Shown here: one piece after another, positions 1 through 6,613 of the stretch
Position numbering within the stretch: position 1 is the first letter of the stretch
How the letters are laid out: every line of letters begins with the position of its first letter
Assembly: GCA_017399665.1 (NCBI GenBank)
Contig: JAFQBR010000097.1
Span: forward strand, 1 to 12,547
Length of the DNA stretch: 12,547 nucleotides
Direction: 5' to 3'
Source: Clostridia bacterium
Lineage (GTDB): Bacteria; Bacillota_A; Clostridia; Christensenellales; Borkfalkiaceae
Made by a program: the position numbers and the translations under genes
Notes under the pieces: model-generated
What the model saw: the letters and a program-made list of their open reading frames with translations, nothing else
Databases searched by the model: none
Told to the model about the DNA's origin: nothing

Positions 1-52
1 CACTTATTCTTGTTTTTTCTAACGGCGGAATTTTCGCTAAAGCTCAAATTAC

Positions 53-79
53 GAACGCTTTTGCCTTGCAAAAGTGTTC
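53..79. repeat. Unexplained hairpin, 12-bp stem with 3-nt loop
   Basis: Arms 53-64 and 68-79 pair along 12 bp (one G-T wobble) around the loop CTT. No T-run follows on either strand, so it does not look like a simple intrinsic terminator. The surrounding bases 1-101 hold no credible gene: the plus-strand frame open from base 1 runs on into the antisense of the tRNA. The octamer CTAACGGC occurs twice, at 19-26 and 91-98, flanking the hairpin. It may be part of a dispersed repeat or the 3' part of a non-coding transcript, but nothing else in the window matches it. Confidence 0.4.
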
Positions 80-101
80 TCTGCCTCGTGCTAACGGCAT
101 C

Positions 102-136
102 AAAAAACCCAACCGCAAAAAGCGATTGGGTTTTTT
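102..136 (-). terminator. Rho-independent terminator of tRNA-Leu
   Basis: Read on the minus strand, the tRNA 3' end is followed at once by CCCAATCGC, a TTTTT loop, GCGGTTGGG and TTTTTT. The stem is 9 positions with one mismatch. The A-run on the other side could also let it act in the opposite direction. Its position directly after the CCA end makes the assignment secure. Confidence 0.85.
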
Positions 137-222
137 GGTGCCGCTGGCCGGGGTCGAACCGGCACGGTGTTGCCACCGAGGGATTTTAAGTCCCTTGCGT
201 CTGCCTGTTCCGCCACAGCGGC
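136..222 (-). tRNA. tRNA-Leu (anticodon UAA)
   Basis: The minus strand gives an 87-nt class II tRNA. The acceptor stem GCCGCTG pairs with CAGCGGC, followed by A and an encoded CCA. The anticodon stem AGGGA/TCCCT encloses the loop CTTAAAA, placing anticodon TAA at 188-186, which reads Leu codon UUA. The long variable arm (CGGTG/CACCG) is the class II mark of tRNA-Leu, and GGTTCGACCCC is a normal T loop. The gene stands alone, with its own consensus promoter upstream and a terminator directly behind it. Confidence 0.96.
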
Positions 223-244
223 GTGGCTTAAGTTAACGAATGAA

Positions 245-273
245 ATTATAAACTATTTTCTTTTTCTTGTCAA
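245..273 (-). promoter_or_regulatory. Consensus sigma-A promoter of tRNA-Leu
   Basis: On the minus strand TTGACA (273-268) and TATAAT (250-245) are separated by exactly 17 bp, a perfect match to the vegetative consensus. The -10 box ends 22 bp before the first base of the tRNA, which leaves a short leader. Full-consensus promoters are typical of stable RNA genes. Confidence 0.9.
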
Positions 274-382
274 CAATTTTTAAGCGATTTATAATATTAT
301 TTTTACATTTTTTTGCAACTTTTTTATTTTTTTGTACTCTTTAGCTAGTTGCTCTTAATTTTTTACTATTTAACATGATAGA

Positions 383-410
383 AAGGGGGGCTATCGAAAC
401 AGCTCCCCTT
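383..410 (-). terminator. Possible terminator after the anchored-protein gene
   Basis: A GC-rich 10-bp stem (383-392 with 401-410, loop ATCGAAAC) lies 32 bp past the stop codon of the minus-strand gene at 443-1327. One stem position is a wobble in plus-strand RNA and a mismatch in minus-strand RNA. The tract after it on the minus strand is only moderately T-rich, so termination is plausible but not certain. Confidence 0.45.
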
Positions 411-442
411 ACGTATATTACTAAACTTTTATTGTTTAAACC

Positions 443-1327
443 TTATGCTAACGGATCTACTTCTATTTCAACAATAAAGCAGTCTGCACCATCTACAACG
501 TCAAAACGGTAACCTGTTGCGCCAATTTCTTCTAAAGAACGGGCAAGACCTTGTTCTTCGCCACTAGGCGCGCCAACAAGCGCATCCATTACGATTTGAC
601 CGATAGCTTCGTTTATTTTATTTACCGTACCTGTTTTTAAAAGTTTGTTTAAGGTGTTAAATAAGTCGCTAGTGTCTTCTGCATTTAAACTGTTAACGGT
701 GAATGCGTTGTGCGTTACTTTATAACCAAAGTTCCCCTCTTTTTTAACGTTTACCGTTGAAGATATGTAAATTGTATTGGGTATTTTTGTTTTTAAAAAG
801 TCTAATTTACCTAGATTTTCCTTTAATGGAGCAATATCAAGGGCAATAACAACGTTTACAAGTGTGTTTTCACTATCTACAATAGTAAAATCAATTTGCT
901 TTAAATCAATGGTAAGCTCTTGACCGCCAAGCTCCATTTCACCTTGCATTTCTTGTTGAATAAGTGTTTGAGCCAAAGCACCAACCTGCTTTTCTTTAAG
1001 GCTTATTTCAGTTTTTATTTCACTTGGTAGATTATCAAAATCTACAACGTAATTACCATCTGGTGAAACTTGAATTAAATCTTCAACTGCACTGTTGATG
1101 ATACCTTCTACATCTACCATATCATCTGCCGAAAAGGCGTTGGGGCAAAGATTTGCTTCATCTACCTCTTTTGTTAACGTTCTAACGTGTCCAATGGTTT
1201 TAAAGACGTCTATTCCAAGCATAGTATTGCCGTATGCTTGAACGCCTGTTAGCAATAAAACGCAAATGATTACAAGAAAAATAACAAGACCTAACAGCCT
1301 TTTTAAAAGTCCTTTAATAAATTTCAT
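443..1327 (-). CDS. Hypothetical protein with N-terminal membrane anchor
   Basis: A 294-residue protein that I do not recognise. Residues 1-10 are basic (three Lys and one Arg), followed by a strongly hydrophobic stretch at about 11-30 (LLGLVIFLVIICVLLLTGV). This predicts a single N-terminal transmembrane anchor with the remaining 260 or so residues outside the cytoplasm. There is no lipobox Cys in the expected place, so a lipoprotein is unlikely. The soluble part alternates short beta-like strands with acidic loops and has only two cysteines. It has no catalytic motif I can name and ends in an acidic EIEVDPLA. The ATG start is supported by AAGGAAGG a few bases upstream and by a good promoter at 1374-1402. 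It is transcribed alone, divergent from the DUF1292 gene. It could be an envelope or sporulation-type protein, but the sequence does not decide this. Confidence 0.85.
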   Translation of the reverse strand: MKFIKGLLKRLLGLVIFLVIICVLLLTGVQAYGNTMLGIDVFKTIGHVRTLTKEVDEANLCPNAFSADDMVDVEGIINSAVEDLIQVSPDGNYVVDFDNLPSEIKTEISLKEKQVGALAQTLIQQEMQGEMELGGQELTIDLKQIDFTIVDSENTLVNVVIALDIAPLKENLGKLDFLKTKIPNTIYISSTVNVKKEGNFGYKVTHNAFTVNSLNAEDTSDLFNTLNKLLKTGTVNKINEAIGQIVMDALVGAPSGEEQGLARSLEEIGATGYRFDVVDGADCFIVEIEVDPLA

Positions 1328-1373
1328 ACTAACCTTCCTTCTTTCTATTTACAATTCACTTGTAATTACTTTG

Positions 1374-1402
1374 ATTATAGCACAGCAAAAGGTTAAAATC
1401 AA
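1374..1402 (-). promoter_or_regulatory. Promoter for the anchored-protein gene
   Basis: Minus strand: TTGATT (1402-1397), a 17-bp spacer, then TATAAT (1379-1374), preceded by TGC to give an extended -10 element. It lies about 47 bp upstream of the ATG at 1327, inside the divergent intergenic region 1328-1544. Confidence 0.75.
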
Positions 1403-1494
1403 GCAAAAGTTAAAAATTAACGACATATTTCGCATTTATCTACTTTTTTAACAAAATAAAATTTATTTTAGAAGGATAAATTTTTAATAATCGC

Positions 1495-1523
1495 TTTACT
1501 TTGCTCCTTTTTTGATATATAAT
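1495..1523 (+). promoter_or_regulatory. Promoter for DUF1292 / glucosidase pair
   Basis: TTTACT (1495-1500), a 17-bp spacer and TATAAT (1518-1523) lie just upstream of the ATG at 1545. The leader would be about 15 nt and carries GAGG at 1535-1538. The -35 box is imperfect (4 of 6), the -10 box perfect. Confidence 0.6.
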
Positions 1524-1544
1524 TACTTTGATTTGAGGTAATTT

Positions 1545-1850
1545 ATGGAACAAAGTAGTATTGAAAAAATTTTAGATGAAAACAACCAAGAAAATGTAAT
1601 TTTATACGACGATAAAAATAATCCTGTTGAATTTTCTCAGGTTGCGGTTATTCCACTTAACGAAAAGATTTACGTTATTTTAGCGCCCGTTAACAAAGTA
1701 CCAGGCGTTAACGAAAACGAAGCTTTGGTCTTTGCTGTTGAAGAAATAGAAGACGAGGATTGTCTTGTTATTGTTGATGATGAAGAGATTATAATCAAGG
1801 TTTTTGACGTGTATTACGATTTACTTAGAGAAGAAGGCATTATGAATTAA
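1545..1850 (+). CDS. DUF1292 family protein
   Basis: A 101-residue acidic protein (pI clearly low: many Glu/Asp, few Lys/Arg) of the DUF1292 (YrzB-like) family, whose function is unknown. Family traits visible are an early EF..VAVIPL...IYVILAPV stretch (about 29-49), the NENEALVFAVEE block (about 56-67) and the late VVDDEEI..KVFDVYYDLL segment (about 76-94). The length is normal for the family. The start is supported by GAGG 6 bases before ATG. The alpha-glucosidase start codon follows after 49 nt, so the two may share a transcript. A second, diverged DUF1292 gene lies on the other side of the glucosidase at 3576-3848 on the minus strand. Confidence 0.85.
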   Translation: MEQSSIEKILDENNQENVILYDDKNNPVEFSQVAVIPLNEKIYVILAPVNKVPGVNENEALVFAVEEIEDEDCLVIVDDEEIIIKVFDVYYDLLREEGIMN

Positions 1851-1887
1851 TTGTTGACCAATAATGACCTTGTTTATTCTTTAAAAT

Positions 1888-1891
1888 GGAG
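1888..1891 (+). promoter_or_regulatory. Ribosome binding site that fixes the glucosidase start
   Basis: GGAG at 1888-1891 sits 8 nt before the ATG at 1900. The in-frame GTG at 1891 begins inside this motif and has no binding site of its own, so 1900 is the better start than 1891. Confidence 0.75.
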
Positions 1892-1899
1892 TGTTTTTT

Positions 1900-3501
1900 A
1901 TGAGTCGTTCACACTTTTTAGATTTAATTGTTTATCAAGTTTACCCCCGCTCTTTTTGCGATTCTAACGGCGACGGAATTGGCGATCTTAAAGGGCTTAA
2001 AGAAAAGCTAGACTACCTTTCTGCCCTTGGCATAAATGCAATTTGGCTTTGCCCTTGCTATAAAAGCCCTAACTACGATAATGGGTACGATATAGCCGAT
2101 TATCGCGCTATAGCCGAGGATTTTGGTTCTTTTGAAGACTGGCAAGAGCTTGCTCGTGATATGCATTCACGCGGAATGAAGCTTATTATGGACCTTGTTG
2201 TAAACCATACTTCTTCTGAGCATGAATGGTTTAAACAGGCACGCTCATCACGCGAAAACCCATACCACGATTATTATATATGGGCTGAAAAACCGCTTAC
2301 CGATTGGAATTCCGTTTTTGGCGGAAGCGCTTGGGAATATAACGAGCAAACAAAGGAATATTATTTACATTCTTTTGCCATTCAACAACCCGACCTAAAT
2401 TGGGAAAATCCAAAGGTAAGACAGGAAGCCTGCGATATAGTTGATTTTTGGGTTAACCTTGGGGTTGACGGCTTCCGTTGCGACGTTTTAGACTATATTT
2501 CAAAGGATTTTGAAAAGGGCTTAATGTTTAACGGACCAAAGCTTCACGAATACATTAAACAGCTGTTTGGGCGTGAAGAGGTTAAGCATATTTTCACTAT
2601 TGGCGAATGTCAGTCAGATGAAAAAAGTATTTACGATATTTGCGGTGAAGACCGAGATGAGCTAACCACCGTTTTTCAGTTTGACCATATTCACTTTGGT
2701 CGATCAAACAAGTACACACCTGCCCCGTTTAAATACGAGCAAATTCGCGACTGCTTAATAAAATGGCAAAACTTCGCGCAAGAAAAAGGGCTTTTATACG
2801 CGCTTTTTACTGATAACCACGATCAGCCATTCTATCTTTCACGCCTTGGTAACGACCAAGAATTAAGATATGCCTGCGCTACAATGTACGCAACGATGTT
2901 TTATACCCTAAAAGGTATTCCATTTATCTATCAAGGTCAAGAATTTGGTAGCGTTAACTCTAAATTTAACAATATTTCTGCCTTTAACGATATTGAAACT
3001 GTTAACTATTTTAACGAAAACAAAGACAAAAAAGATATTTCAGTTTTATTAAACGAAATAAACTACGGTAGCCGTGACAACACAAGACGTCCGCTAGCTT
3101 GGACAAGAGATAAAAATACAAACTACGGCTTTACTTCAGGAAAGCCTTGGCTTGCTATGCCAACGCGCGCTGATGAGGTCAACCTTGAAAACGATCTAAA
3201 AAGTTCAAGATCCATTTTTGCTTTCTATCGCAAGCTTTTAGAAATGCGACACGCGCTAGACGTTTTACGCCACGGCAGTTTTAAGGACCTAACCTATAAT
3301 GAAGAAGGCTATTTTATGTTTGAAAGAAAGCTGGATAATCAACTTGTTACAGTTATTATTAACTTCGATAAAAAGAAGAAGCTCCCCTATTTAAAAGAGC
3401 TTAAAAAACGCGCTAAGCAAATTCTTTCCAACTTCGACGGCGTATCCTTATTTAACACGCTAAAGCCATTTGAAATAGCAGTATTTTTAGAGGAAATTTA
3501 A
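1900..3501 (+). CDS. GH13 alpha-glucosidase / oligo-1,6-glucosidase
   Basis: A 533-residue glycoside hydrolase family 13 enzyme of the oligo-1,6-glucosidase/alpha-glucosidase type. It is expected to release glucose from the non-reducing end of isomalto- or malto-oligosaccharides in the cytoplasm, as no signal peptide is present. Motifs in order: calcium-loop DSNGDGIGD (21-29), region I DLVVNH (98-103), QPDLNWENP (163-171), region II GFRCDV with nucleophile Asp195, region III IGE with acid/base Glu236, and region IV NHD with Asp308. Val directly after the nucleophile is the state usually linked to alpha-1,6 preference. Trehalose-6-phosphate hydrolase is a close relative and cannot be excluded. 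The C-terminal beta domain is slightly short (family about 550-560). No sugar transporter or regulator lies beside it. The start is at 1900 because GGAG lies 8 nt upstream. Confidence 0.9.
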   Translation: MSRSHFLDLIVYQVYPRSFCDSNGDGIGDLKGLKEKLDYLSALGINAIWLCPCYKSPNYDNGYDIADYRAIAEDFGSFEDWQELARDMHSRGMKLIMDLVVNHTSSEHEWFKQARSSRENPYHDYYIWAEKPLTDWNSVFGGSAWEYNEQTKEYYLHSFAIQQPDLNWENPKVRQEACDIVDFWVNLGVDGFRCDVLDYISKDFEKGLMFNGPKLHEYIKQLFGREEVKHIFTIGECQSDEKSIYDICGEDRDELTTVFQFDHIHFGRSNKYTPAPFKYEQIRDCLIKWQNFAQEKGLLYALFTDNHDQPFYLSRLGNDQELRYACATMYATMFYTLKGIPFIYQGQEFGSVNSKFNNISAFNDIETVNYFNENKDKKDISVLLNEINYGSRDNTRRPLAWTRDKNTNYGFTSGKPWLAMPTRADEVNLENDLKSSRSIFAFYRKLLEMRHALDVLRHGSFKDLTYNEEGYFMFERKLDNQLVTVIINFDKKKKLPYLKELKKRAKQILSNFDGVSLFNTLKPFEIAVFLEEI

Positions 3502-3513
3502 ACAAAATAAAAC

Positions 3514-3560
3514 AAAAAACCGCGGTACAGGTCGATTATCGGCACTTTCCGCGGTTTTTT
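3514..3560. terminator. Bidirectional terminator between convergent genes
   Basis: AAAAAACCGCGG (3514-3525) and CCGCGGTTTTTT (3549-3560) form a perfect 12-bp inverted repeat around a 23-nt loop. It has a T-run on each strand. It lies 13 bp past the glucosidase stop and 16 bp past the minus-strand DUF1292 stop, so it can end both transcripts. Confidence 0.9.
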
Positions 3561-3575
3561 AATTTTACAAAATTA

Positions 3576-3848
3576 TTACTTTTTGTTTGCGTGTTTAAAA
3601 TATAATTTATCGTATTCGGCAAAAACGGCATCCAAAATTTCATCATCTAAAACAAGCTCGAATGAAGAGTTTTCTTTTCCGTCTGCTATTACTTTAAACA
3701 CTAAAGCTTCATCTTGATCCATACCTTCAAGTAAAACCACAGGCTGCATAATAACGTAAAAATTACCTTCGTATGCAATACCTGCTATTTCTTGAAACTC
3801 AATATCTTCGCCGTTTGCAGAGCGCAAGGTTATAATGTTTTCGTCCAT
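3576..3848 (-). CDS. DUF1292 family protein (second copy)
   Basis: A 90-residue protein of the same DUF1292 family as the gene at 1545-1850. The shared pattern is an EF...AGIAY...FYVIMQPV stretch (about 17-37), the DQDEALVFKV block (about 44-53) and LVLDDEILDAVFAEYDKLY near the C-terminus. By eye the two copies are diverged paralogues, not a recent duplication. Function is unknown for the family. A strong AAGGAG lies 7-12 bases before the ATG. The gap from the rlmD stop is 33 bp with no evident promoter, so it is probably the last gene of the rlmD transcript, ending at the bidirectional terminator. Confidence 0.8.
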   Translation of the reverse strand: MDENIITLRSANGEDIEFQEIAGIAYEGNFYVIMQPVVLLEGMDQDEALVFKVIADGKENSSFELVLDDEILDAVFAEYDKLYFKHANKK

Positions 3849-3881
3849 AGTTATCTCCTTATAATATATCTTATTTGTATT

Positions 3882-5297
3882 TTATTCATCTAAGGTAAGT
3901 ACGCAAAGCGTTTCTACTCCCTTGCATTGGGCAAACATATCGTATCCGCAAAGATAAGATATTTTATATCCGCTTGGCATAGCTTCGCCATTTTGCATAT
4001 CTACAACGCGTTCTACCTGTTTTTTAAGATTATTTTCTTCATAAGCAAGCGTTCCGCCGATTATACCAATATCTCTTGCAAGCGTTTGCGGGCTACAAGA
4101 AACGTAAACTATCTTTTTAGGTCTTGCTTTTTTTACTGCTAAAGCTACGCTCTTATCAAGCCCCTTTCTTGGTGGATCAAGCACAAGGACGGCTTCTGGG
4201 TTTTGACTAATAATAGTTGGCAACACCTCCTCGCAAGGAGAACAGATAAACTGAGTGTTTGTTATGCCGTTATCTTTTGCAAGCTTATTTGCGCAATCTA
4301 TTGCCTCACTTACAATTTCTACGCCAATAACTTTGTTTGCCTGTTTGGAAAGCATTGCGGTAAGTAAACCCGCTCCGCAATAAGCGTCAATAACTGTATC
4401 ACAGTTTCCAACAAGGTCTAAAACCCTTTGGTAAAGTCTTATTTTTACGTTATCGTTTACCTGCATAAATGATGCAGGGCCAATGCTATATTTAATTTGA
4501 AGAATACTGTCTTCTGCAAATTCTTTGCCGTAAAGATGAATATATTCATCAGATAAAATCACGTTGTCTTCGCGTGTTTTTACGTTTAAAAATAGCGAAT
4601 AATCGACCCCGAGCGCCACTTTTAGCAATTCTTGAAGATAATAAAGGGCTGGCAATTTGTTAGAGGTTGCAACGATTATTACTATAAATGAAAGCCCTAC
4701 TTTTTTAACCACGATATGGCGAAGAAGCCCTGTGTGAGTTTCTTCATTGTATGCCAAAACCTTTTTATCTTGTATGTACTTTCTAATTGCAGTTATAACC
4801 TTTTTACACCATTCACCGTGAATAATGCAGTTATCAATATCCACCACCCTATGGCTGTTAAGGGCAAAAAAGCCTATTTTTACGCCATCTTTGGTATCGC
4901 GAATTGGAAGCTGAAGTTTGTTTCTATAATAAAATTCTGGGCAACTTGCAACCGTCTTTATAGGCGCTGTTTGAACGTGAGCAATCTTTTTTATGGTGTT
5001 TGAAATTAGTTCGCTTTTAATTACAAGCTGACGGTTATAATCAACGTGCATAAGCTGACAGCCACCGCATTTTTGAAAAACCGGGCATTTGGCTCTTACC
5101 CTTTCTTCGGCAGGAGTCAAAACCTCTTCAATACGCGCAAAGGCAATATTTTTATTAACTTTAAGCACTTTAAAGCGTACTTTTTCGCCGGGAATAGCAA
5201 ACGGAAGAAATATTGTCATTCCCTCCATTTTAACTATGCCTTCACCCTCACTTCCGTAAGAACAAACAATTCCCGTTAAAATATCGTTTTTCTTCAT
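3882..5297 (-). CDS. rlmD: 23S rRNA (uracil-C5)-methyltransferase, RlmD/RlmCD family
   Basis: A 471-residue SAM-dependent RNA m5U methyltransferase (RumA/TrmA superfamily), expected to methylate uridines of 23S rRNA. An N-terminal TRAM RNA-binding domain spans about residues 1-57. A 4Fe-4S cluster site follows: Cys71, Cys77, Cys80 (CPVFQKCGGC) and Cys157. The methyltransferase domain shows SFMQVN (276-281), the SAM loop DAYCGAGLL (304-312), DPPRKG (374-379) and the catalytic Cys401 in SCSP. The C-terminus reads GYDMFAQCKGVETLCVL, matching the family's DMFPHT-HVET ending but with the PHT part altered. There are about 26 more residues between LARD and DMF than in E. coli RumA. Whether it modifies U1939 only (RlmD) or also U747 (RlmCD, as in Bacillus YefA) cannot be told. 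GAGG precedes the ATG. Confidence 0.92.
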   Translation of the reverse strand: MKKNDILTGIVCSYGSEGEGIVKMEGMTIFLPFAIPGEKVRFKVLKVNKNIAFARIEEVLTPAEERVRAKCPVFQKCGGCQLMHVDYNRQLVIKSELISNTIKKIAHVQTAPIKTVASCPEFYYRNKLQLPIRDTKDGVKIGFFALNSHRVVDIDNCIIHGEWCKKVITAIRKYIQDKKVLAYNEETHTGLLRHIVVKKVGLSFIVIIVATSNKLPALYYLQELLKVALGVDYSLFLNVKTREDNVILSDEYIHLYGKEFAEDSILQIKYSIGPASFMQVNDNVKIRLYQRVLDLVGNCDTVIDAYCGAGLLTAMLSKQANKVIGVEIVSEAIDCANKLAKDNGITNTQFICSPCEEVLPTIISQNPEAVLVLDPPRKGLDKSVALAVKKARPKKIVYVSCSPQTLARDIGIIGGTLAYEENNLKKQVERVVDMQNGEAMPSGYKISYLCGYDMFAQCKGVETLCVLTLDE

Positions 5298-5316
5298 GAT
5301 AGCCTCATAAAAAGTA

Positions 5317-5342
5317 CAACGCGGTATTCATTAACCGCGTTG
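5317..5342 (-). terminator. Terminator between membrane-protein gene and rlmD
   Basis: CAACGCGGT (5317-5325) and ACCGCGTTG (5334-5342) form a perfect 9-bp GC-rich stem with an 8-nt loop. On the minus strand it is followed by TACTTTTTAT. It would end the trpS operon upstream of rlmD. The T-run is short and interrupted, and the hairpin is only about 20 nt before the rlmD start, so an attenuator role is also possible. Confidence 0.6.
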
Positions 5343-5352
5343 AGTAGTTAAC

Positions 5353-5381
5353 ATTATTAAAGTTTGGCTTTGTCACAACAA
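5353..5381 (-). promoter_or_regulatory. Weak candidate promoter for rlmD
   Basis: Minus strand: TTGTTG (5381-5376), a 17-bp spacer and AATAAT (5358-5353). The -10 box matches 5 of 6, the -35 box only its first three bases. The -35 lies inside the end of the mini-repeat at 5373-5440. A promoter here would be followed by the hairpin at 5317-5342. Speculative, listed because no better promoter is visible for rlmD. Confidence 0.25.
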
Positions 5382-5440
5382 ACGGTTGATAAAAGAAGTT
5401 TTATCTCTTAAAAAAATCAACCATTGTTTGCGAGATCGCC
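5373..5440. mobile_element. 61-bp inverted-repeat mini-element (internally deleted MITE-like copy)
   Basis: Ends TCACAACAAACGGTTGAT (5373-5390) and ATCAACCATTGTTTGCGA (5416-5433) are imperfect inverted repeats (14 of 18). Both ends match the ends of the 201-bp element at 12347-12547 in the opposite orientation. Similarity continues past the right end through ATCGCC (5435-5440). The 25-bp centre contains the palindrome GATAAAA-GAAG-TTTTATC (5388-5405). It encodes nothing and has no transposase. It lies directly against the stop codon of the membrane-protein gene (shared base 5440). Confidence 0.7.
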
Positions 5441-5955
5441 TAAAGTTTTAATCTTTTTACTATTACGTCCATTGACTGTTGAAATCTTACCATAAGCCAG
5501 TCGTAAACAAAGAAGACTATTATTCCGCCAATAATTAAAACGTAATGAATATATTTTTCTATTAGCTGGTTTGGCGCGGTAAACATTTTTGTTGCAAAGT
5601 ACATTACGTACAGCGTACCTACAAACCAAGCCGTTTTTATTATTGTTGCAATTATTACGTTGATTTTATATCTTTTTTGAAGATGATTTACAAGTGGATG
5701 AAGCCCAAAAAACATTGCAAAGGGTATTATTACCTGAAGCCTAAAGCCTGTTAATAATAACGATAAAATTGCAGTTGCTAAATATGCTAAAAATCCCCCT
5801 AACCTGTACCCTTTTGAAAGTGGCATCATAAGAGCAAGACTTGCTAAGAATAGACAGGATAGGTCTAACACCTCAATATACGCGCCAAGCACAAGCAATA
5901 CTATTGCCAGCGCAGAGGACATAGCAGATAAAGCAATAACCTTTGAATACTTCAT
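5440..5955 (-). CDS. Small multi-pass membrane protein (ECF S-component-like)
   Basis: A 171-residue, very hydrophobic protein with about five to six predicted membrane spans (roughly 7-26, 31-47, 53-71, 74-90, 101-121 and 136-154) joined by short basic loops. It ends in a basic cytoplasmic-type tail (VIVKRLKL). The opening (KVIALSAMSSALAIVLLVLGAYI), the overall size and the span count resemble substrate-binding S components of energy-coupling factor vitamin transporters. No substrate-defining motif is visible, so this is a fold-level guess. It is the fourth gene of the trpS operon, 9 bp after the J-domain gene, with AGGTAG as a modest binding site. The stop codon abuts the mini-repeat. It could equally be an uncharacterised Clostridia-specific membrane family tied to the DUF5685/J-domain pair. 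Confidence 0.8.
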   Translation of the reverse strand: MKYSKVIALSAMSSALAIVLLVLGAYIEVLDLSCLFLASLALMMPLSKGYRLGGFLAYLATAILSLLLTGFRLQVIIPFAMFFGLHPLVNHLQKRYKINVIIATIIKTAWFVGTLYVMYFATKMFTAPNQLIEKYIHYVLIIGGIIVFFVYDWLMVRFQQSMDVIVKRLKL

Positions 5956-5964
5956 AGCAAAAAA

Positions 5965-6609
5965 CTACCTACATGAGTTACAGCAACAGTTAAGCATAAT
6001 ATTACACATTGCAACACGGCAACAGTAATCTGCGCAACTGTCTCCCCCCATCATTTCGGTGGGTTCTTCGTAGCTATTTCCCCTTTGTGCATTGCCAGAC
6101 TTATTCCAATTATCGTTTTGGGAATTCTGTTTTGCGTTTTGAGCGTTAAAATCCATTTGACGGCAAAGTTTATCGTATGCCGTTTTATATTTTTCGTTAG
6201 TACCATCCATAGAAATAGCAATTTCTAACTGTTTTTTACTTTCGTTTACCCAATTTTTTCTGTAAAAAACAACTGACTGTAAATAATGCCATTCTGCGCT
6301 TCTTTCGCTAAAATTATCAAGCTCGGCTTGCGCTTCGTTGATTTTTCCGCTTTTAATAAAAGAGTCTACTTTTGCAAAAGACTGAGCGCGATCTTCGGTT
6401 GAAGAATGCTCTTTACGGTAATCTTTTATTTCGTTGTATGCATTGTTAAGTTCGGTGAGCTTTCTTGCTGCTTCGTTGCCAGCTTCGCCTTCCAAAAATC
6501 TATCGTTTTGAAGCTTTGTGCGATATGCAAGATATGCCTGATAAAGCTCTTCATCAGACACGTTTTCATCTACACCTATAATTTGATAATATTTTTGAAT
6601 TTCGGTCAT
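5965..6609 (-). CDS. Degenerate J-domain protein with Cys-rich tail
   Basis: A 214-residue protein in three parts. Residues 4-64 follow the DnaJ J-domain pattern (YYQIIGVDENVSDEEL, then AYLAYRTKL and LNNAYNEI). The invariant HPD of the helix II-III loop is replaced by QND (34-36), so it should not stimulate an Hsp70 ATPase in the usual way. Residues about 75-150 are helical and TPR-like (SGKINEAQAELDNF, then AEWHYLQSVVFYRKNW). A polar Asn/Gln-rich linker (about 155-180) leads to a tail with eight Cys in the last 23 residues (192, 196, 197, 202, 208-210, 213). Cys-rich tails of this kind are, as far as I recall, known from J-domain proteins of Clostridia and suggest metal binding. It starts 4 bp after the DUF5685 stop, with AAGGAA as binding site, so it is translationally linked to that gene. 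Confidence 0.85.
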   Translation of the reverse strand: MTEIQKYYQIIGVDENVSDEELYQAYLAYRTKLQNDRFLEGEAGNEAARKLTELNNAYNEIKDYRKEHSSTEDRAQSFAKVDSFIKSGKINEAQAELDNFSERSAEWHYLQSVVFYRKNWVNESKKQLEIAISMDGTNEKYKTAYDKLCRQMDFNAQNAKQNSQNDNWNKSGNAQRGNSYEEPTEMMGGDSCADYCCRVAMCNIMLNCCCNSCR

Positions 6610-6613
6610 TTTA

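Noticed and set aside
1..189. Plus-strand frame open from base 1 to a stop at 187-189
   Set aside because: It runs through the terminator and the antisense of tRNA-Leu, so coding is not credible.
1266..1451. Plus-strand 61-codon ORF over the start of the anchored-protein gene
   Set aside because: Low-complexity antisense shadow covering the divergent promoter region, with no family features.
1891..1899. GTG start at 1891 for the glucosidase, adding three residues
   Set aside because: The GTG overlaps the GGAG that serves the ATG at 1900 and has no binding site of its own.
5417..5629. 70-codon minus-strand ORF overlapping the membrane-protein gene
   Set aside because: Alternative frame of the real gene, Arg/Asn-rich and without family features; it also runs into the mini-repeat.
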